From Mycobacterium sp. 1465703.0 (GTDB lineage Bacteria > Actinomycetota > Actinomycetes > Mycobacteriales > Mycobacteriaceae): DNA of 59,532 nt. This document shows, in pieces, positions 50,150 to 59,532 of this stretch. The stretch covers positions 1-59,532 of the forward strand of contig NZ_LZKU01000127.1 of the NCBI RefSeq assembly GCF_001672975.1, in the 5' to 3' direction. The notes below the pieces were generated by a model that saw only the letters and a list, made by a program, of their open reading frames with translations, was not told the DNA's origin and searched no databases. The translations under genes and the position numbers were made by a program. The stretch's first letter is position 1. Every line of letters begins with the position of its first letter.

Positions 50150-51559
50150 GTGACACGGGTGGAGGACAACCGGGCAGCAGGCGCTCGCCAGGCGCGTGAC
50201 CTCGTCAGGGTCGCGTTCGCCCCGGCGGTGGTGGCACTGGTCATCATCGCCGCGATCACCCTGATCCAGTTGTTGATCGCCAACAGCGACATGACCGGCG
50301 CGCTGGGCGCCATCGCCAGCATGTGGCTCGGCGTGCACCAGGTACCCGTCTCGATCGGTGGCCGCGAGTTAGGCGTGATGCCGCTGCTGCCGGTCCTGCT
50401 GATGGTTTGGGCCACCGCGCGCAGCACGGCGCGGGCCACCACGCCCTACTCGTCGTGGCTCGTCGTCCGCTGGGTTGTCGCTTCGGCGCTGGGTGGCCCG
50501 CTGCTGATGACGGCGATCGCGCTGGCGGTCATTCACGACGCGTCGTCGGTCATCACCGAGCTGCAAACACCCAGCGCGCTACGCGCGTTCTTGAGTGTGC
50601 TGGTGGTGCACGCCGCCGGCGGCGGGATCGGGGTGTGGTCCCGGGTCGGGCCGCGCGCGCTGGAGGCGTCGTCACTGCCGTTGTGGCTGGGCGATTCGCT
50701 GCGCGCCGCGTGCGCCGGCCTGTTGGCGTTGCTCGGGCTGTCCGGCCTGGTGACGGCCGGGTCGCTGGTGGTGCACTGGTCGACGATGCAGGAGCTCTAC
50801 GGCATCACCGATTCGATCTTCGGTGAGTTCAGCCTCACCCTGCTGTCAATGCTGTACGCGCCCAACGTGATTGTGGGCACGGCGGCGATCGCCGTCGGAT
50901 CCAGTGCTCACATCGGATTCGCGACCTTCAGTTCTTTCACCGTGTTCGGTGGTGATATCCCGGCCCTGCCGGTGCTGGCCGCGGTGCCCAGGCCGCCGTT
51001 GGGTCCGGTCTGGGTGGCGCTGCTCATCATCGGCGCGTCGTCCGGTGTGGCGGTCGGCCAGCAATGCGCCCGCCGTGCGTTGCCGTTGCCTGCGGCCATG
51101 GCCAAACTGCTGGTCGCCGCCGTCGTCGGGGCGTTGGTGATGTCATTGGTCGGCTACGCCGGCAGCGGCCAGCTGGGTAACTTCGGCCACGTCGGGGTGG
51201 ATCAGGGCGCGCTGCTGGTCGGGGTGTTTTTCTGGTTTGCGGTCGTCGGTGGGATCACCGTGGTGATGACCGGCGGGATCAGGCGTCGTCCCCGACGGGC
51301 CAAGTCCAAGCCGGCGCCCGCGGCAGCGGCCGCGGAACCCGCGGACTTCGGCGGCGGTTTCGACGAGGCGCAGGATCGGCTGCCGGCCGACGAGCCGCTC
51401 GAGGAGGAACTGTTCGACGGGGACAGCGCACCAGACGACGCTTCGGGTGACTCCGCGGATCACGGCACGTTGGTCGGTGACGAGGTTGCAGCACCCGCCG
51501 ACGAAGCGGCTGCGCCCGAACCGGAGCAGAGGCCGACCGAGCGTGATCCCGAGGATTAG
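50150..51559 (+). CDS. perM: PerM-type integral membrane protein (division/persistence)
   Basis: A 469-residue protein, counterpart of Rv0955. About eight to ten helices ([29 protein letters not shown] region, [36 protein letters not shown]), then a cytoplasmic Asp/Glu/Ala-rich tail after about residue 385. In M. tuberculosis PerM is needed for persistence and supports divisome protein FtsB. Start GTG 50150. Co-directional with the Rv0954-like gene. Confidence 0.9.
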   Translation: MTRVEDNRAAGARQARDLVRVAFAPAVVALVIIAAITLIQLLIANSDMTGALGAIASMWLGVHQVPVSIGGRELGVMPLLPVLLMVWATARSTARATTPYSSWLVVRWVVASALGGPLLMTAIALAVIHDASSVITELQTPSALRAFLSVLVVHAAGGGIGVWSRVGPRALEASSLPLWLGDSLRAACAGLLALLGLSGLVTAGSLVVHWSTMQELYGITDSIFGEFSLTLLSMLYAPNVIVGTAAIAVGSSAHIGFATFSSFTVFGGDIPALPVLAAVPRPPLGPVWVALLIIGASSGVAVGQQCARRALPLPAAMAKLLVAAVVGALVMSLVGYAGSGQLGNFGHVGVDQGALLVGVFFWFAVVGGITVVMTGGIRRRPRRAKSKPAPAAAAAEPADFGGGFDEAQDRLPADEPLEEELFDGDSAPDDASGDSADHGTLVGDEVAAPADEAAAPEPEQRPTERDPED

Positions 51560-51564
51560 CCGGT

Positions 51565-51636
51565 TTGCCCGCCTCTGAGCGACACCTGTGGTTCGACCGG
51601 CGCGGCGTCGGCTGATTGTCGCTCAGAAGCGGGCAA
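51565..51636. repeat. Long inverted repeat between perM and purN
   Basis: 20-base arms (51565-51584 and 51617-51636) with one mismatch, around a 32-base loop; the left arm begins TTGCCCGCCTCTGAGCG. It may terminate perM transcription, though it lacks a U-run, or be a dispersed palindromic element. Confidence 0.65.
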
Positions 51637-51693
51637 TTCGTCTGCGGCCAGCCTGATCGTCGGGCGCACATCGTCGCCAGTAGGCTCGCCGAT

Positions 51694-52341
51694 GTGGTCG
51701 AACCGCTCCATGTGCCCCCGAATGCACCGGCACGGGTGGTGGTGCTGGCGTCTGGCACCGGATCGCTGCTGAACTCACTGATGACTTCGGCCGTCGGGGA
51801 CTACCCGGCCCGGGTGGTGGCCGTGGGTGCCGACCGCGACTGCCCGGCAACCGAGATCGCCGCGGCCGCCTCGGTGCCCACCTTTACCGTCCGGCTCGGT
51901 GATCACCGCGACCGCGACGCCTGGGACGCCGCCATCACCGAGGCCACCGCCGCCCACTCGCCCGACCTGGTGGTCTCCGCAGGTTTTATGAAAATCCTTG
52001 GGCCGCAGTTTCTTTCGCGATTCTACGGCCGCGTCATCAACACCCATCCCGCGCTACTGCCGGCGTTTGCCGGCGCGCACGGGGTGGCCGACGCGTTGGC
52101 CTACGGTGTGAAGGTCACCGGCTGTACGGTGCACCTGGTGGACGCCGGGACGGACACCGGGCCAATCCTGGCGCAGGAATCCGTTTCGGTGCTCGACGGC
52201 GATACCGAAGAGACTCTGCATGAACGCATCAAAGTCACCGAACGGAAGCTGCTGGTGGACGTGGTGGCCGCGATCGCAACCGGCGGCCTGACCCTGGTCG
52301 GGAGAAAAGCGACGATCGGACGAAAGGCGACCAACCGATGA
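51694..52341 (+). CDS. purN: Phosphoribosylglycinamide formyltransferase
   Basis: A 215-residue folate-dependent GAR transformylase (third step of purine synthesis). [17 protein letters not shown] is the nucleotide-binding start; [20 protein letters not shown] and [11 protein letters not shown] contain the catalytic Asn-His; [15 protein letters not shown] follows. Start GTG 51694; the upstream part of the frame is not conserved-looking. Its stop overlaps purH (ATGA). Counterpart of Rv0956. Confidence 0.96.
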   Translation: MVEPLHVPPNAPARVVVLASGTGSLLNSLMTSAVGDYPARVVAVGADRDCPATEIAAAASVPTFTVRLGDHRDRDAWDAAITEATAAHSPDLVVSAGFMKILGPQFLSRFYGRVINTHPALLPAFAGAHGVADALAYGVKVTGCTVHLVDAGTDTGPILAQESVSVLDGDTEETLHERIKVTERKLLVDVVAAIATGGLTLVGRKATIGRKATNR

Positions 52342-53921
52342 GCACCGACGACTGGCGGGAAGACGCCAAACGGCCGATCCGCCGCGCCCTGATCAGCGTG
52401 TACGACAAGACCGGGCTCGTCGACCTCGCCCAGGGGCTGGCGGCCGCGGGCGTCGAGATCGTCTCGACCGGATCCACCGCGAAGGTCATTGCCGAAGAAG
52501 GCATTCCGGTGACCCGGGTCGAGGAGCTGACCGGTTTTCCTGAAGTACTCGACGGCCGAGTCAAAACACTGCACCCGCACGTGCACGCGGGCCTACTGGC
52601 CGACCTTCGCAAATCCGAGCACGCCGCGGCACTCGAGGAACTTGGAATCGCGGCGTTCGAGCTCGTCGTCGTCAACCTGTACCCCTTCACCGAGACCGTC
52701 GACTCCGGCGCGAGCATCGATGAATGCGTCGAACAGATCGACATCGGCGGCCCGTCGATGGTGCGGGCCGCCGCCAAAAACCATCCCAGCGTGGCGGTGA
52801 TCACCGACCCGCAGGGCTACGACGGAGTGCTCGCCGCGGTACGCAACGGCGGCTTTACCCTCGCGGAGCGCAAAAAGCTGGCCTCGCTGGCGTTTCAGCA
52901 CACCGCTGAATACGACATCGCGGTGGCCAGCTGGATGGAGGAGACGCTGGCTCCCGAACATCCGCCGACCACCTTCCCGAAGTGGCTAGGCCGCAGCTGG
53001 CGCCGCTCGGCGATGCTGCGCTACGGCGAGAATCCGCACCAGCAGGCGGCACTGTACAGCGACCCCGGCGCGTGGCCGGGACTCGCGCAGGCCGAACAGC
53101 TGCACGGAAAAGAGATGTCCTACAACAACTTCACCGATGCGGATGCGGCCTGGCGGGCCGCCTTCGACCACGAAGAAACCTGCGTGGCAATCATCAAGCA
53201 CGCCAACCCATGTGGGATCGCCATCTCGTCGGCATCGGTCGCGGACGCACATCGCAAGGCTCACGAATGTGATCCGCTGAGTGCCTTCGGCGGCGTCATC
53301 GCGTCCAACACCGAAGTCAGCCTGGAGATGGCCGAATTCGTCAGCACCATTTTCACCGAGGTCATCGTCGCGCCCGCCTACCAGCCTGCAGCCCTGGACG
53401 TCTTGACCCGCAAGAAGAACATCCGGGTGCTGGTGGGTTCGGAGCCGCTGAGCGGTGGGACCGAACTGCGGCCGATCAGTGGTGGACTGTTGGTGCAGCA
53501 GCGTGACGAGCTTGATGCGCACGGCGACAATCCGGTGAATTGGACACTGGCCACCGGCTCACCCGCCGATCCGGCGATGCTGGCCGATCTGGTGTTCGCC
53601 TGGCGCGTATGTCGTGCCGTCAAATCGAACGCGATCGTCATCGCCGGCGGCGGGGCGACCCTCGGTGTCGGCATGGGTCAGGTGAATCGAGTCGACGCCG
53701 CGCGGCTGGCCGTCGAACGCGGCGGCGACCGGGTACGGGGCGCGGTGGCGGCCTCGGATGCGTTCTTCCCGTTCCCCGACGGACTCGAGACGCTGACCGG
53801 CGCCGGAGTGAAAGCGATCGTGCATCCCGGCGGGTCGGTGCGCGACGACGAGGTGACCGCGGCGGCCGCCAACGCCGGCATCACGCTGTACCTCACCGGC
53901 GCGCGTCACTTCGCCCACTAG
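52338..53921 (+). CDS. purH: Bifunctional AICAR transformylase / IMP cyclohydrolase
   Basis: A 527-residue enzyme that does the last two steps of IMP synthesis. N-terminal cyclohydrolase domain ([20 protein letters not shown] to about residue 200) and C-terminal transformylase domain with the catalytic KHANPCG and [12 protein letters not shown]. Translationally coupled to purN by a four-base overlap. Counterpart of Rv0957. Confidence 0.98.
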   Translation: MSTDDWREDAKRPIRRALISVYDKTGLVDLAQGLAAAGVEIVSTGSTAKVIAEEGIPVTRVEELTGFPEVLDGRVKTLHPHVHAGLLADLRKSEHAAALEELGIAAFELVVVNLYPFTETVDSGASIDECVEQIDIGGPSMVRAAAKNHPSVAVITDPQGYDGVLAAVRNGGFTLAERKKLASLAFQHTAEYDIAVASWMEETLAPEHPPTTFPKWLGRSWRRSAMLRYGENPHQQAALYSDPGAWPGLAQAEQLHGKEMSYNNFTDADAAWRAAFDHEETCVAIIKHANPCGIAISSASVADAHRKAHECDPLSAFGGVIASNTEVSLEMAEFVSTIFTEVIVAPAYQPAALDVLTRKKNIRVLVGSEPLSGGTELRPISGGLLVQQRDELDAHGDNPVNWTLATGSPADPAMLADLVFAWRVCRAVKSNAIVIAGGGATLGVGMGQVNRVDAARLAVERGGDRVRGAVAASDAFFPFPDGLETLTGAGVKAIVHPGGSVRDDEVTAAAANAGITLYLTGARHFAH

Positions 53922-54029
53922 TTGCGCACCGGCGCCCATTGGTCGCGGTGTAACCAGCCTCGCCGGTGTCAATAAGCGCGCAGTGAACGCCCTTGGCATG
54001 ACTCGGTTGACCGCTCGTCGTAGCGTGGA

Positions 54030-55415
54030 GTGGTGACGTCATCGACCAACCTGCCCCGCACTGTCGGCGAACTGCGTGCCACCGGTCACCGGGAACGTGG
54101 AGTCAAGCAGGAAATCCGGGAAAATCTGCTGACCGCATTGGCCGCGGGAGACGACATCTGGCCGGGCATTCTGGGATTCGACGACACCGTCTTGCCCCAG
54201 CTCGAGCGCGCGTTGATCGCGGGTCACGACTTTGTTCTGCTCGGCGAGCGCGGCCAGGGTAAAACCCGGCTGTTGCGCGCGCTGACCGGATTGCTCGACG
54301 AGTGGACACCGGTGATTGCCGGCGCCGAACTGGGTGAGCATCCCTTCTCGCCGATCACCCCGGAGTCGATCCGTAAGGCCGCCACCCTGGGCGACGACCT
54401 GCCGATCGAGTGGAAGCACCGCAGCGAGCGCTACACCGAAAAGCTCGCCACTCCGGACACCAGCGTTGCCGACCTGGTGGGCGACATTGATCCGATCAAA
54501 GTCGCCGAGGGCCGCAGTCTTGGCGATCCGGAGACCATTGCCTACGGATTGATTCCGCGTGCGCACCGCGGCATCGTCGCCGTCAACGAACTGCCCGACC
54601 TCGCCGAGCGCATCCAGGTGTCGATGCTCAACGTGATGGAGGAGCGCGACATTCAGGTCCGCGGCTACACGCTGCGGCTGCCGCTGGATGTGTTGGTGGT
54701 CGCCAGCGCCAACCCCGAGGACTACACCAACCGTGGCCGCATCATCACTCCGCTCAAAGACCGGTTCGGGGCGGAGATCCGGACCCACTACCCGCTGGAG
54801 CTCGACGCGGAAGTCGGTGTGATCCTGCAGGAGGCGCACCTGTCCGCCCAGGTTCCCGATTACCTCATGCAGATCATCGCCCGGTTCGCCCGGTGTCTGC
54901 GGGAGTCCAACTCCGTCGATCAACGCTCCGGGGTGTCGGCGCGGTTCGCCATCGCCGCCGCGGAGACGGTCGCCGCCGCCGCTCGGCACCGGGGTGCGGT
55001 GCTGGGGGAGACGGACCCGGTGGCCCGGGTGGTCGACCTGGGCACCGTGATCGACGTGCTGCGCGGCAAGCTGGAATTCGAGTCCGGAGAGGAAGGCCGC
55101 GAGCAGGCCGTGCTCGAACACCTGCTGCGCCGGGCGACCGCGGACACCGCGTCCCGGGTGCTGGGTGGCATCGACGTCGGTTCGCTGGTCAGCGCGGTCG
55201 AGGGTGGTTCGGCGGTGACGACGGGTGAGCGGATCTCGGCCAAGGACGTCTTGGCCGCGGTCCCGAGCCTGCCGGTGGTGGACAAGATCGCGGCCAGGGT
55301 CGGTGCGCAGTCGGAAGGCGAACGCGCCGCGGCGCTGGAACTGGCGCTCGAGGCCCTGTACTTGGCCAAGCGCATCGACAAGGTGTCCGGAGAGGGTCAA
55401 ACCGTCTATGGCTAA
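54030..55415 (+). CDS. MoxR-type AAA+ ATPase (Mg-chelatase-like)
   Basis: A 461-residue AAA+ ATPase, counterpart of Rv0958. Walker A GERGQGKT, Walker B region GIVAVNELPDL and sensor-1 VVASANPEDYTNRGR. MoxR ATPases act with a VWA partner to insert metals or remodel complexes; the VWA partner is the next gene, overlapping by eight bases. Start GTG 54030 or 54033 (two GTG in a row after GGAG). Confidence 0.93.
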   Translation: MVTSSTNLPRTVGELRATGHRERGVKQEIRENLLTALAAGDDIWPGILGFDDTVLPQLERALIAGHDFVLLGERGQGKTRLLRALTGLLDEWTPVIAGAELGEHPFSPITPESIRKAATLGDDLPIEWKHRSERYTEKLATPDTSVADLVGDIDPIKVAEGRSLGDPETIAYGLIPRAHRGIVAVNELPDLAERIQVSMLNVMEERDIQVRGYTLRLPLDVLVVASANPEDYTNRGRIITPLKDRFGAEIRTHYPLELDAEVGVILQEAHLSAQVPDYLMQIIARFARCLRESNSVDQRSGVSARFAIAAAETVAAAARHRGAVLGETDPVARVVDLGTVIDVLRGKLEFESGEEGREQAVLEHLLRRATADTASRVLGGIDVGSLVSAVEGGSAVTTGERISAKDVLAAVPSLPVVDKIAARVGAQSEGERAAALELALEALYLAKRIDKVSGEGQTVYG

Positions 55416-57390
55416 AGGCCATTCCTCGCGCTACTCGGCGTATACCGGCGGGCCCGATCCGCTGGCCCCGCCGGTGGATCTGCGCGAGGCGCTCGAACAG
55501 ATCGGCCAGGATGTGATGGCCGGCACGTCACCGCGCCGAGCGTTGTCCGAGCTGCTGCGCCGCGGCACCAAGAACATGCCCGGTGCGGATCGGCTGGCCG
55601 CCGAGGCCAATCGGCGACGACGGGACCTGTTGCGGCGCAACAACTTAGACGGAACTCTGCAGGAGATCAAGAAACTGCTGGATGAGGCCGTACTGGCCGA
55701 ACGCAAGGAACTGGCCCGCGCGCTCGACGACGACGCCCGGTTCGGCGAACTGCAGCTGGACGCGCTGCCGTCGTCGCCGGCCAAGGCCGTACAGGAGCTC
55801 TCGGACTATAACTGGCGCAGCGGCGAGGCCCGCCAAAAGTACGAGCAGATCAAGGATCTGCTCGGCCGCGAGATGCTGGACCAACGCTTCGCGGGCATGA
55901 AGGAGGCGCTGGAGGGCGCCACCGACGAGGATCGTCAGCGGGTCAACGACATGCTCAACGATCTCAACGACCTGTTGGACAAGCACGCCCGCGGCGAGGA
56001 CAGCCAGCAAGACTTCGACGAATTCATGGATAAGCACGGCGAGTTCTTTCCGGAGAATCCGCGCAACGTCGACGAGTTGCTGGACTCACTGGCCAAGCGG
56101 GCCGCCGCCGCGCAGCGCTTCCGCAACAGCCTGAGCGCCGACCAACGAGCAGAACTGGATGCGTTGGCGCAGCAGGCTTTCGGCTCGCCATCGCTGATGC
56201 AGGCGCTGAACCGCCTCGATGCGCACCTGCAGGCGGCTCGCCCGGGGGAGGACTGGGGCGGGTCCGAGCAGTTCTCCGGTGACAACCCCTTCGGCATGGG
56301 TGAGGGCACCCAGGCGCTGTCCGACATCGCCGAGCTGGAGCAGCTGGCCGAGCAACTCTCGCAGAGCTACCCGGGTGCGACCATGGACGATGTCGACCTC
56401 GACGCGTTGGCGCGCCAACTCGGCGACGAGGCGGCCGTCGACGCCCGCACGCTCGCCGAATTGGAGCGCGCGCTGGTCAATCAGGGCTTCTTGGACCGCG
56501 GCTCCGACGGCCAGTGGCGACTGTCGCCCAAGGCCATGCGCCGACTCGGCGAGACGGCATTACGCGATGTCGCGCAACAACTTTCGGGTCGACGCGGTGA
56601 GCGCGACCACCGTCGCGCAGGGGCGGCCGGCGAACTCACCGGCGCCACTCGACCCTGGCAATTCGGTGACACCGAGCCGTGGAACATCTCCCGCACGTTG
56701 ACCAATGCCGTTCTGCGGCAGGCGGGAACGGCCACCCTGGACGGCCTGGACGGGCGGCTGAACATCACCGTCGACGACGTCGAGGTCTCCGAGACCGAGA
56801 CCCGCACCCAGGCCGCGGTCGCCCTGCTGGTCGATACGTCGTTTTCCATGGTGATGGAGAATCGCTGGCTGCCAATGAAGCAAACAGCGCTGGCGCTCAA
56901 CCACCTGGTGTGCACGCGTTTTCGTTCGGATGCCTTGCAGATCATCGCTTTTGGACGTTATGCCCGGACGGTGACCGCCGCCGAGCTGACCGGTCTGGAG
57001 GGCGTTTACGAACAGGGCACCAACCTGCATCACGCGCTGGCGTTGGCCGGTCGCCATCTGCGCCGGCACCCCAACGCGCAGCCCGTCGTGCTGGTGGTGA
57101 CCGATGGTGAGCCGACCGCGCACCTGGAGGACTTCGACGGCGACGGCACCACCGTGTTCTTCGACTATCCACCGCATCCGCGGACCATCGCCCACACCGT
57201 GCGCGGCTTCGACGAGATGGCGCGCCTGGGTGCCCAGATCACCATCTTCCGGCTGGGCAGCGACCCGGGTCTGGCCCGGTTCATCGACCAGGTCGCCCGG
57301 CGCGTCGAGGGACGGGTCGTGGTGCCCGACCTGGACGGGTTGGGAGCGGCCGTGGTCGGCGACTATCTGCGGTCGCGCCGCCGCCGGTGA
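55408..57390 (+). CDS. VWA-domain protein paired with the MoxR ATPase
   Basis: A 660-residue protein, counterpart of Rv0959. The first 450 residues are mainly helical and acidic (many DLLDKHARGEDSQQD-type stretches), and residues about 465-640 form a von Willebrand A domain with an intact metal-ion site D476-x-S478-x-S480 (LLVDTSFSM) and later GTNLHHAL and VVTDGEPT. Such pairs form chaperone complexes for metal loading or assembly; the client here is unknown. ATG 55408. Confidence 0.93.
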   Translation: MAKGHSSRYSAYTGGPDPLAPPVDLREALEQIGQDVMAGTSPRRALSELLRRGTKNMPGADRLAAEANRRRRDLLRRNNLDGTLQEIKKLLDEAVLAERKELARALDDDARFGELQLDALPSSPAKAVQELSDYNWRSGEARQKYEQIKDLLGREMLDQRFAGMKEALEGATDEDRQRVNDMLNDLNDLLDKHARGEDSQQDFDEFMDKHGEFFPENPRNVDELLDSLAKRAAAAQRFRNSLSADQRAELDALAQQAFGSPSLMQALNRLDAHLQAARPGEDWGGSEQFSGDNPFGMGEGTQALSDIAELEQLAEQLSQSYPGATMDDVDLDALARQLGDEAAVDARTLAELERALVNQGFLDRGSDGQWRLSPKAMRRLGETALRDVAQQLSGRRGERDHRRAGAAGELTGATRPWQFGDTEPWNISRTLTNAVLRQAGTATLDGLDGRLNITVDDVEVSETETRTQAAVALLVDTSFSMVMENRWLPMKQTALALNHLVCTRFRSDALQIIAFGRYARTVTAAELTGLEGVYEQGTNLHHALALAGRHLRRHPNAQPVVLVVTDGEPTAHLEDFDGDGTTVFFDYPPHPRTIAHTVRGFDEMARLGAQITIFRLGSDPGLARFIDQVARRVEGRVVVPDLDGLGAAVVGDYLRSRRRR

Positions 57391-57471
57391 ACCTCGGCTC
57401 GGCATCTCACGTCATGTCAAGGGGATAGGTCTGTTCCCAACCGGGTACAGGGACGAAGAAGGAGGAGAGGC

Positions 57472-58320
57472 ATGAGCAAGGTCCCAACCATCGAACTCAA
57501 TGACGGTGTCGGCATTCCGCAGCTGGGTTTCGGGGTGTTCCAGATCAAGCCCGACGAGACCGCGGCGGCGGTCAAGACGGCGCTTGACATCGGATACCTC
57601 CACATCGACACCGCCGAGATGTACGGCAACGAAAAGGAAGTCGCACAAGGAATTCGGGACGCGGGCCTCGACCGCGGTGATGTCTTCGTCACCAGCAAGC
57701 TCAACAACGGATTTCACCGACCCGACGATGCGCGCCGCGCCTTCGACCAGACGCTGAAGGCGCTGGATTCCGACTACGTCGACCTGTTCCTCATCCACTG
57801 GCCGCTGCCCACCCTCTACGACGGTGACTTCGTCTCGACGTGGAAGGTCTTCGAAGAGTTCGCCCGGGACGGACGCGCCCGCAGCATCGGTGTGTCGAAT
57901 TTCCAAGTCGCACACCTGGATCGGCTCGCCGACGAAACCGGCACTGTCCCGTCGGTCAACCAGATCGAGGTGCACCCGTATTTCGCCAACGACGAGGTCC
58001 GGGCCTACGGCCGCGAGCACGGCATCGTCACCGAGGCGTGGTCGCCGATCGCCCAGGGCAGGGTGCTCGACGATCCGGTGATCAACCGCGTCGCCGAGGC
58101 CCGCGGCAAGTCAGCGGCGCAAGTGGTGTTGCGCTGGCACATTCAGCGAGGCGACATCGTCTTCCCGAAATCGGTGACACCGGAACGGATCAAAGCCAAC
58201 TTCGAACTGTTCGACTTCGAGTTGGACGACTCTGACATGGACGCGATCTCAGGGCTGGACAAAGGTGAGGCCGGACGCAATGGCCCCAACCCCGACACGT
58301 TCGATTACGTGCCCGACTAG
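57472..58320 (+). CDS. Aldo/keto reductase
   Basis: A 282-residue NADPH-dependent aldo/keto reductase of the (alpha/beta)8 barrel. The catalytic tetrad is intact: D46, Y51, K76 and H109 (HIDTAEMYG, VTSKL, LIHWP). NADPH contacts sit in the late FPKSVTPERIKAN. A strong GAAGGAGGAGAGG Shine-Dalgarno precedes ATG 57472. Reduces aldehydes or ketones such as methylglyoxal. Stop overlaps the opposing gene stop (CTAG). Confidence 0.93.
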   Translation: MSKVPTIELNDGVGIPQLGFGVFQIKPDETAAAVKTALDIGYLHIDTAEMYGNEKEVAQGIRDAGLDRGDVFVTSKLNNGFHRPDDARRAFDQTLKALDSDYVDLFLIHWPLPTLYDGDFVSTWKVFEEFARDGRARSIGVSNFQVAHLDRLADETGTVPSVNQIEVHPYFANDEVRAYGREHGIVTEAWSPIAQGRVLDDPVINRVAEARGKSAAQVVLRWHIQRGDIVFPKSVTPERIKANFELFDFELDDSDMDAISGLDKGEAGRNGPNPDTFDYVPD

Positions 58321-58934
58321 GGCTGCTGCTGCTCCCCGCGTGGTCTGCGGGCTTTGCGGATGATGCCCACCCCGCCCCACAGCGAGAAGCCACGAATGTG
58401 CACGGTCGGCGCTCCGGGAGTGCCTTTGCCGAGGACGGTGCGGTCGAAGTTTCCCATCACGCCGCGGCCGTGCACCTCGACGTTGACTTCGGGCGGCAGC
58501 AAAATATTTTGGACGCCCATAATCGACATTGCATGGATGTCGACCTCGGTCGAGGTGAAGTCGGCGTAGCGCAGATCGACCACCCCGCTGCCCCACAGGG
58601 TGAAGGTGGTGAGCTTCTTCGGGACGTTCCATCGGCCGCGGCGCTCGAAGCCGCTCATCAACGCCAGCAGCAGCGTCGAGGGCGCCGGATTGGGCTTGCC
58701 GCCGCGGCGCGGGCTGATCGGTGCGCCCGGCAGATCGGCACGCAGCCGGTCCAGTTCTTCATACGTCGTGGCCGCATAAGCCCTGGTCAGACGGTCTTCA
58801 TAGTCGTTGAGCTGCAGGCGGCCCTGCTCGGCCGCGTATGCGAGCAGCTGGGCAAGTTGGATGCGGTCGGTATCCGCCGCGCGCGATGGCTCGCCGTGCG
58901 TGTCCTCCGCATCCCGTTGCGTAGAGTTGCTCAT
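58317..58934 (-). CDS. DUF1707 plus LiaF-like C-terminal domain protein
   Basis: A 205-residue soluble protein, counterpart of Rv0966c. Residues about 20-70 are the DUF1707 helical domain (RIQLAQLLAYAAEQGRLQLN, YEELDRLRADLPG). After a linker, residues about 110-195 are the beta-rich cell-wall-stress-like domain (STEVDIHAMSIMGVQNILLP, GFSLWGGVGIIRKA). ATG 58934; an overlapping GTG at 58937 is possible. Convergent with the aldo/keto reductase. In M. tuberculosis a copper-response cluster follows; here echA follows directly. Confidence 0.85.
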   Translation of the reverse strand: MSNSTQRDAEDTHGEPSRAADTDRIQLAQLLAYAAEQGRLQLNDYEDRLTRAYAATTYEELDRLRADLPGAPISPRRGGKPNPAPSTLLLALMSGFERRGRWNVPKKLTTFTLWGSGVVDLRYADFTSTEVDIHAMSIMGVQNILLPPEVNVEVHGRGVMGNFDRTVLGKGTPGAPTVHIRGFSLWGGVGIIRKARRPRGEQQQP

Positions 58935-59067
58935 CACCTACGAGCCTACGACGTCCGGGTTTTGCTGCAAGAGGATTGTTCAAACTGCAACCTTGATCCG
59001 GTGCGCGCCGCACCGCCGGCCGGCCGGGCTGACCCTCTGTTTGACATCTGGCTAACTTGTCGCCTGG

Positions 59068-59381
59068 CTAACTCGTCCAGTTGGGTGCTCGCTTTTCCAG
59101 GAAGGCCAGCATGCCCTCGCGGGCTTCGTCGGACACGAAGAGCCGCGCTGACTCCTCTGCGAGCCGTTCGGCGTCGCGGTCGAATCTTTCGAGCACCGCG
59201 GCCGTCGTCAGTGCCTTGGAAGCCGCCAGGCCCTGAGGCGAACCGCGGGCGATATCGGAGACCAGTTCGTCAACCGCCGCGCCGACGTCCTCGGCCGCCA
59301 GCGTGATCAGTCCGATCTCCGCCGCTTGCCCGGCGCCGAATTTCTCGCCGGTCAGGTAGTAGCGGGCGGCGGCCCGCGCAG
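59068..59381 (-). CDS. Enoyl-CoA hydratase family protein, C-terminal part (partial)
   Basis: About 104 codons of the C-terminal end of a crotonase: ARYYLTGEKFGAGQAAEIGL, then the helical tail ending EKRAPNWTS. Matches echA7 (Rv0971c) by position after the DUF1707 gene. The frame is authentic only up to 59381; beyond it the sequence folds back, so the frame there is an artefact. The missing residues just before this part can be read on the + strand at 59383-59460. Confidence 0.85.
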
Positions 59382-59532
59382 TACCTTCGCACTGACCGAG
59401 GCCCGGATCGGCGTCGCCCCGGCGATCATCTCGCTGACGCTGCTGCCGAAACTGTCTGCGCGGGCCGCCGCCCGCTACTACCTGACCGGCGAGAAATTCG
59501 GCGCCGGGCAAGCGGCGGAGATCGGACTGATC
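59305..59532. repeat. 77-bp terminal inverted repeat, right edge (probable assembly fold-back)
   Basis: 59305-59381 is an exact reverse complement of 59456-59532, with 74 bp between. The + strand from 59383 encodes the crotonase core (TFALTEARIGVAP, then SLTLLPKLSARAA) leading into the second arm, i.e. the same gene read in the opposite sense. The arm is exactly 77 bp and ends at the window edge, as at the left edge. Confidence 0.92.

Noticed and set aside
54039..55400. 453-codon frame on - opposite the MoxR gene
   Set aside because: Antisense shadow; the + frame has Walker motifs and normal codon use.
59068..59511. 147-residue crotonase with a novel N-terminus
   Set aside because: Residues upstream of 59381 come from the fold-back; the true preceding sequence is seen on the opposite strand.

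Overview
The window is a high-GC actinobacterial chromosome segment whose gene order follows the Mycobacterium tuberculosis Rv0913c-Rv0971c interval almost throughout: mntH, pstS-pstC-pstA, ku, ligD, the FAH/metallo-beta-lactamase fusion, the F420 oxidoreductases, pgi, chorismate mutase, uvrD1, the M23 peptidase, sucCD, perM, purNH, the MoxR/VWA pair and echA. It is therefore a Mycobacterium, but not a member of the tuberculosis complex. It keeps an intact cobF with a full-length Fpg/Nei gene beside it, lacks a second pst cluster, and carries extra DNA. The species cannot be fixed from the sequence alone.

Both window edges look like assembly fold-backs. Bases 1-77 are the exact reverse complement of 336-412, and 59456-59532 are the exact reverse complement of 59305-59381. 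Both arms are exactly 77 bp and both run to the edge, as expected from a de Bruijn k-mer overlap. The membrane-protein fragment at the left and the echA fragment at the right should be read with that in mind.

Layout. 0.4-3.6 kb: a coupled leftward set of thiolase, carotenoid-cleavage oxygenase and glyoxalase. 4.4-9.4 kb: an accessory stretch with a DUF4185 secreted protein and several small orphan genes, a universal stress protein and a textbook LexA box. It ends at tRNA-Arg(CCT), whose T-arm/anticodon half is duplicated 1.9 kb away like an old attachment site. 9.5-14.7 kb: leftward LLM oxidoreductase, a GGCT/poly-gamma-glutamate-hydrolase fusion, mntH and two oxidoreductases. 14.9-18.4 kb: a pstS relic, then pstS-pstC-pstA. 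18.4-26.6 kb: ku and ligD, the two-protein end-joining system, separated here by a four-gene polyol operon (two mannitol-dehydrogenase-family enzymes, a HAD phosphatase, a PfkB kinase). 26.6-31.5 kb: the FAH-MBL fusion, a methyltransferase, a crotonase-fold protein, a perfect 55-bp tandem array filling a convergent gap, and a KstR-boxed F420 oxidoreductase. 31.6-36.7 kb: a STAS-HATPase fusion, an FAD monooxygenase/AurF diiron pair divergent from cobF, and Fpg/Nei. 36.7-59.4 kb: core metabolism and division genes (pgi, chorismate mutase, uvrD1, M23 peptidase, sucCD, thiolase-like protein, second KstR-boxed oxidoreductase, 34-kDa-antigen-like protein, perM, purNH, MoxR/VWA, aldo/keto reductase, DUF1707 protein, partial echA).

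Themes: DNA repair (ku, ligD, Fpg/Nei, uvrD1, SOS box) lies within 23 kb. The polyol operon would deliver fructose-6-phosphate-type products to pgi. The two KstR operators tie two distant F420 enzymes to sterol metabolism.
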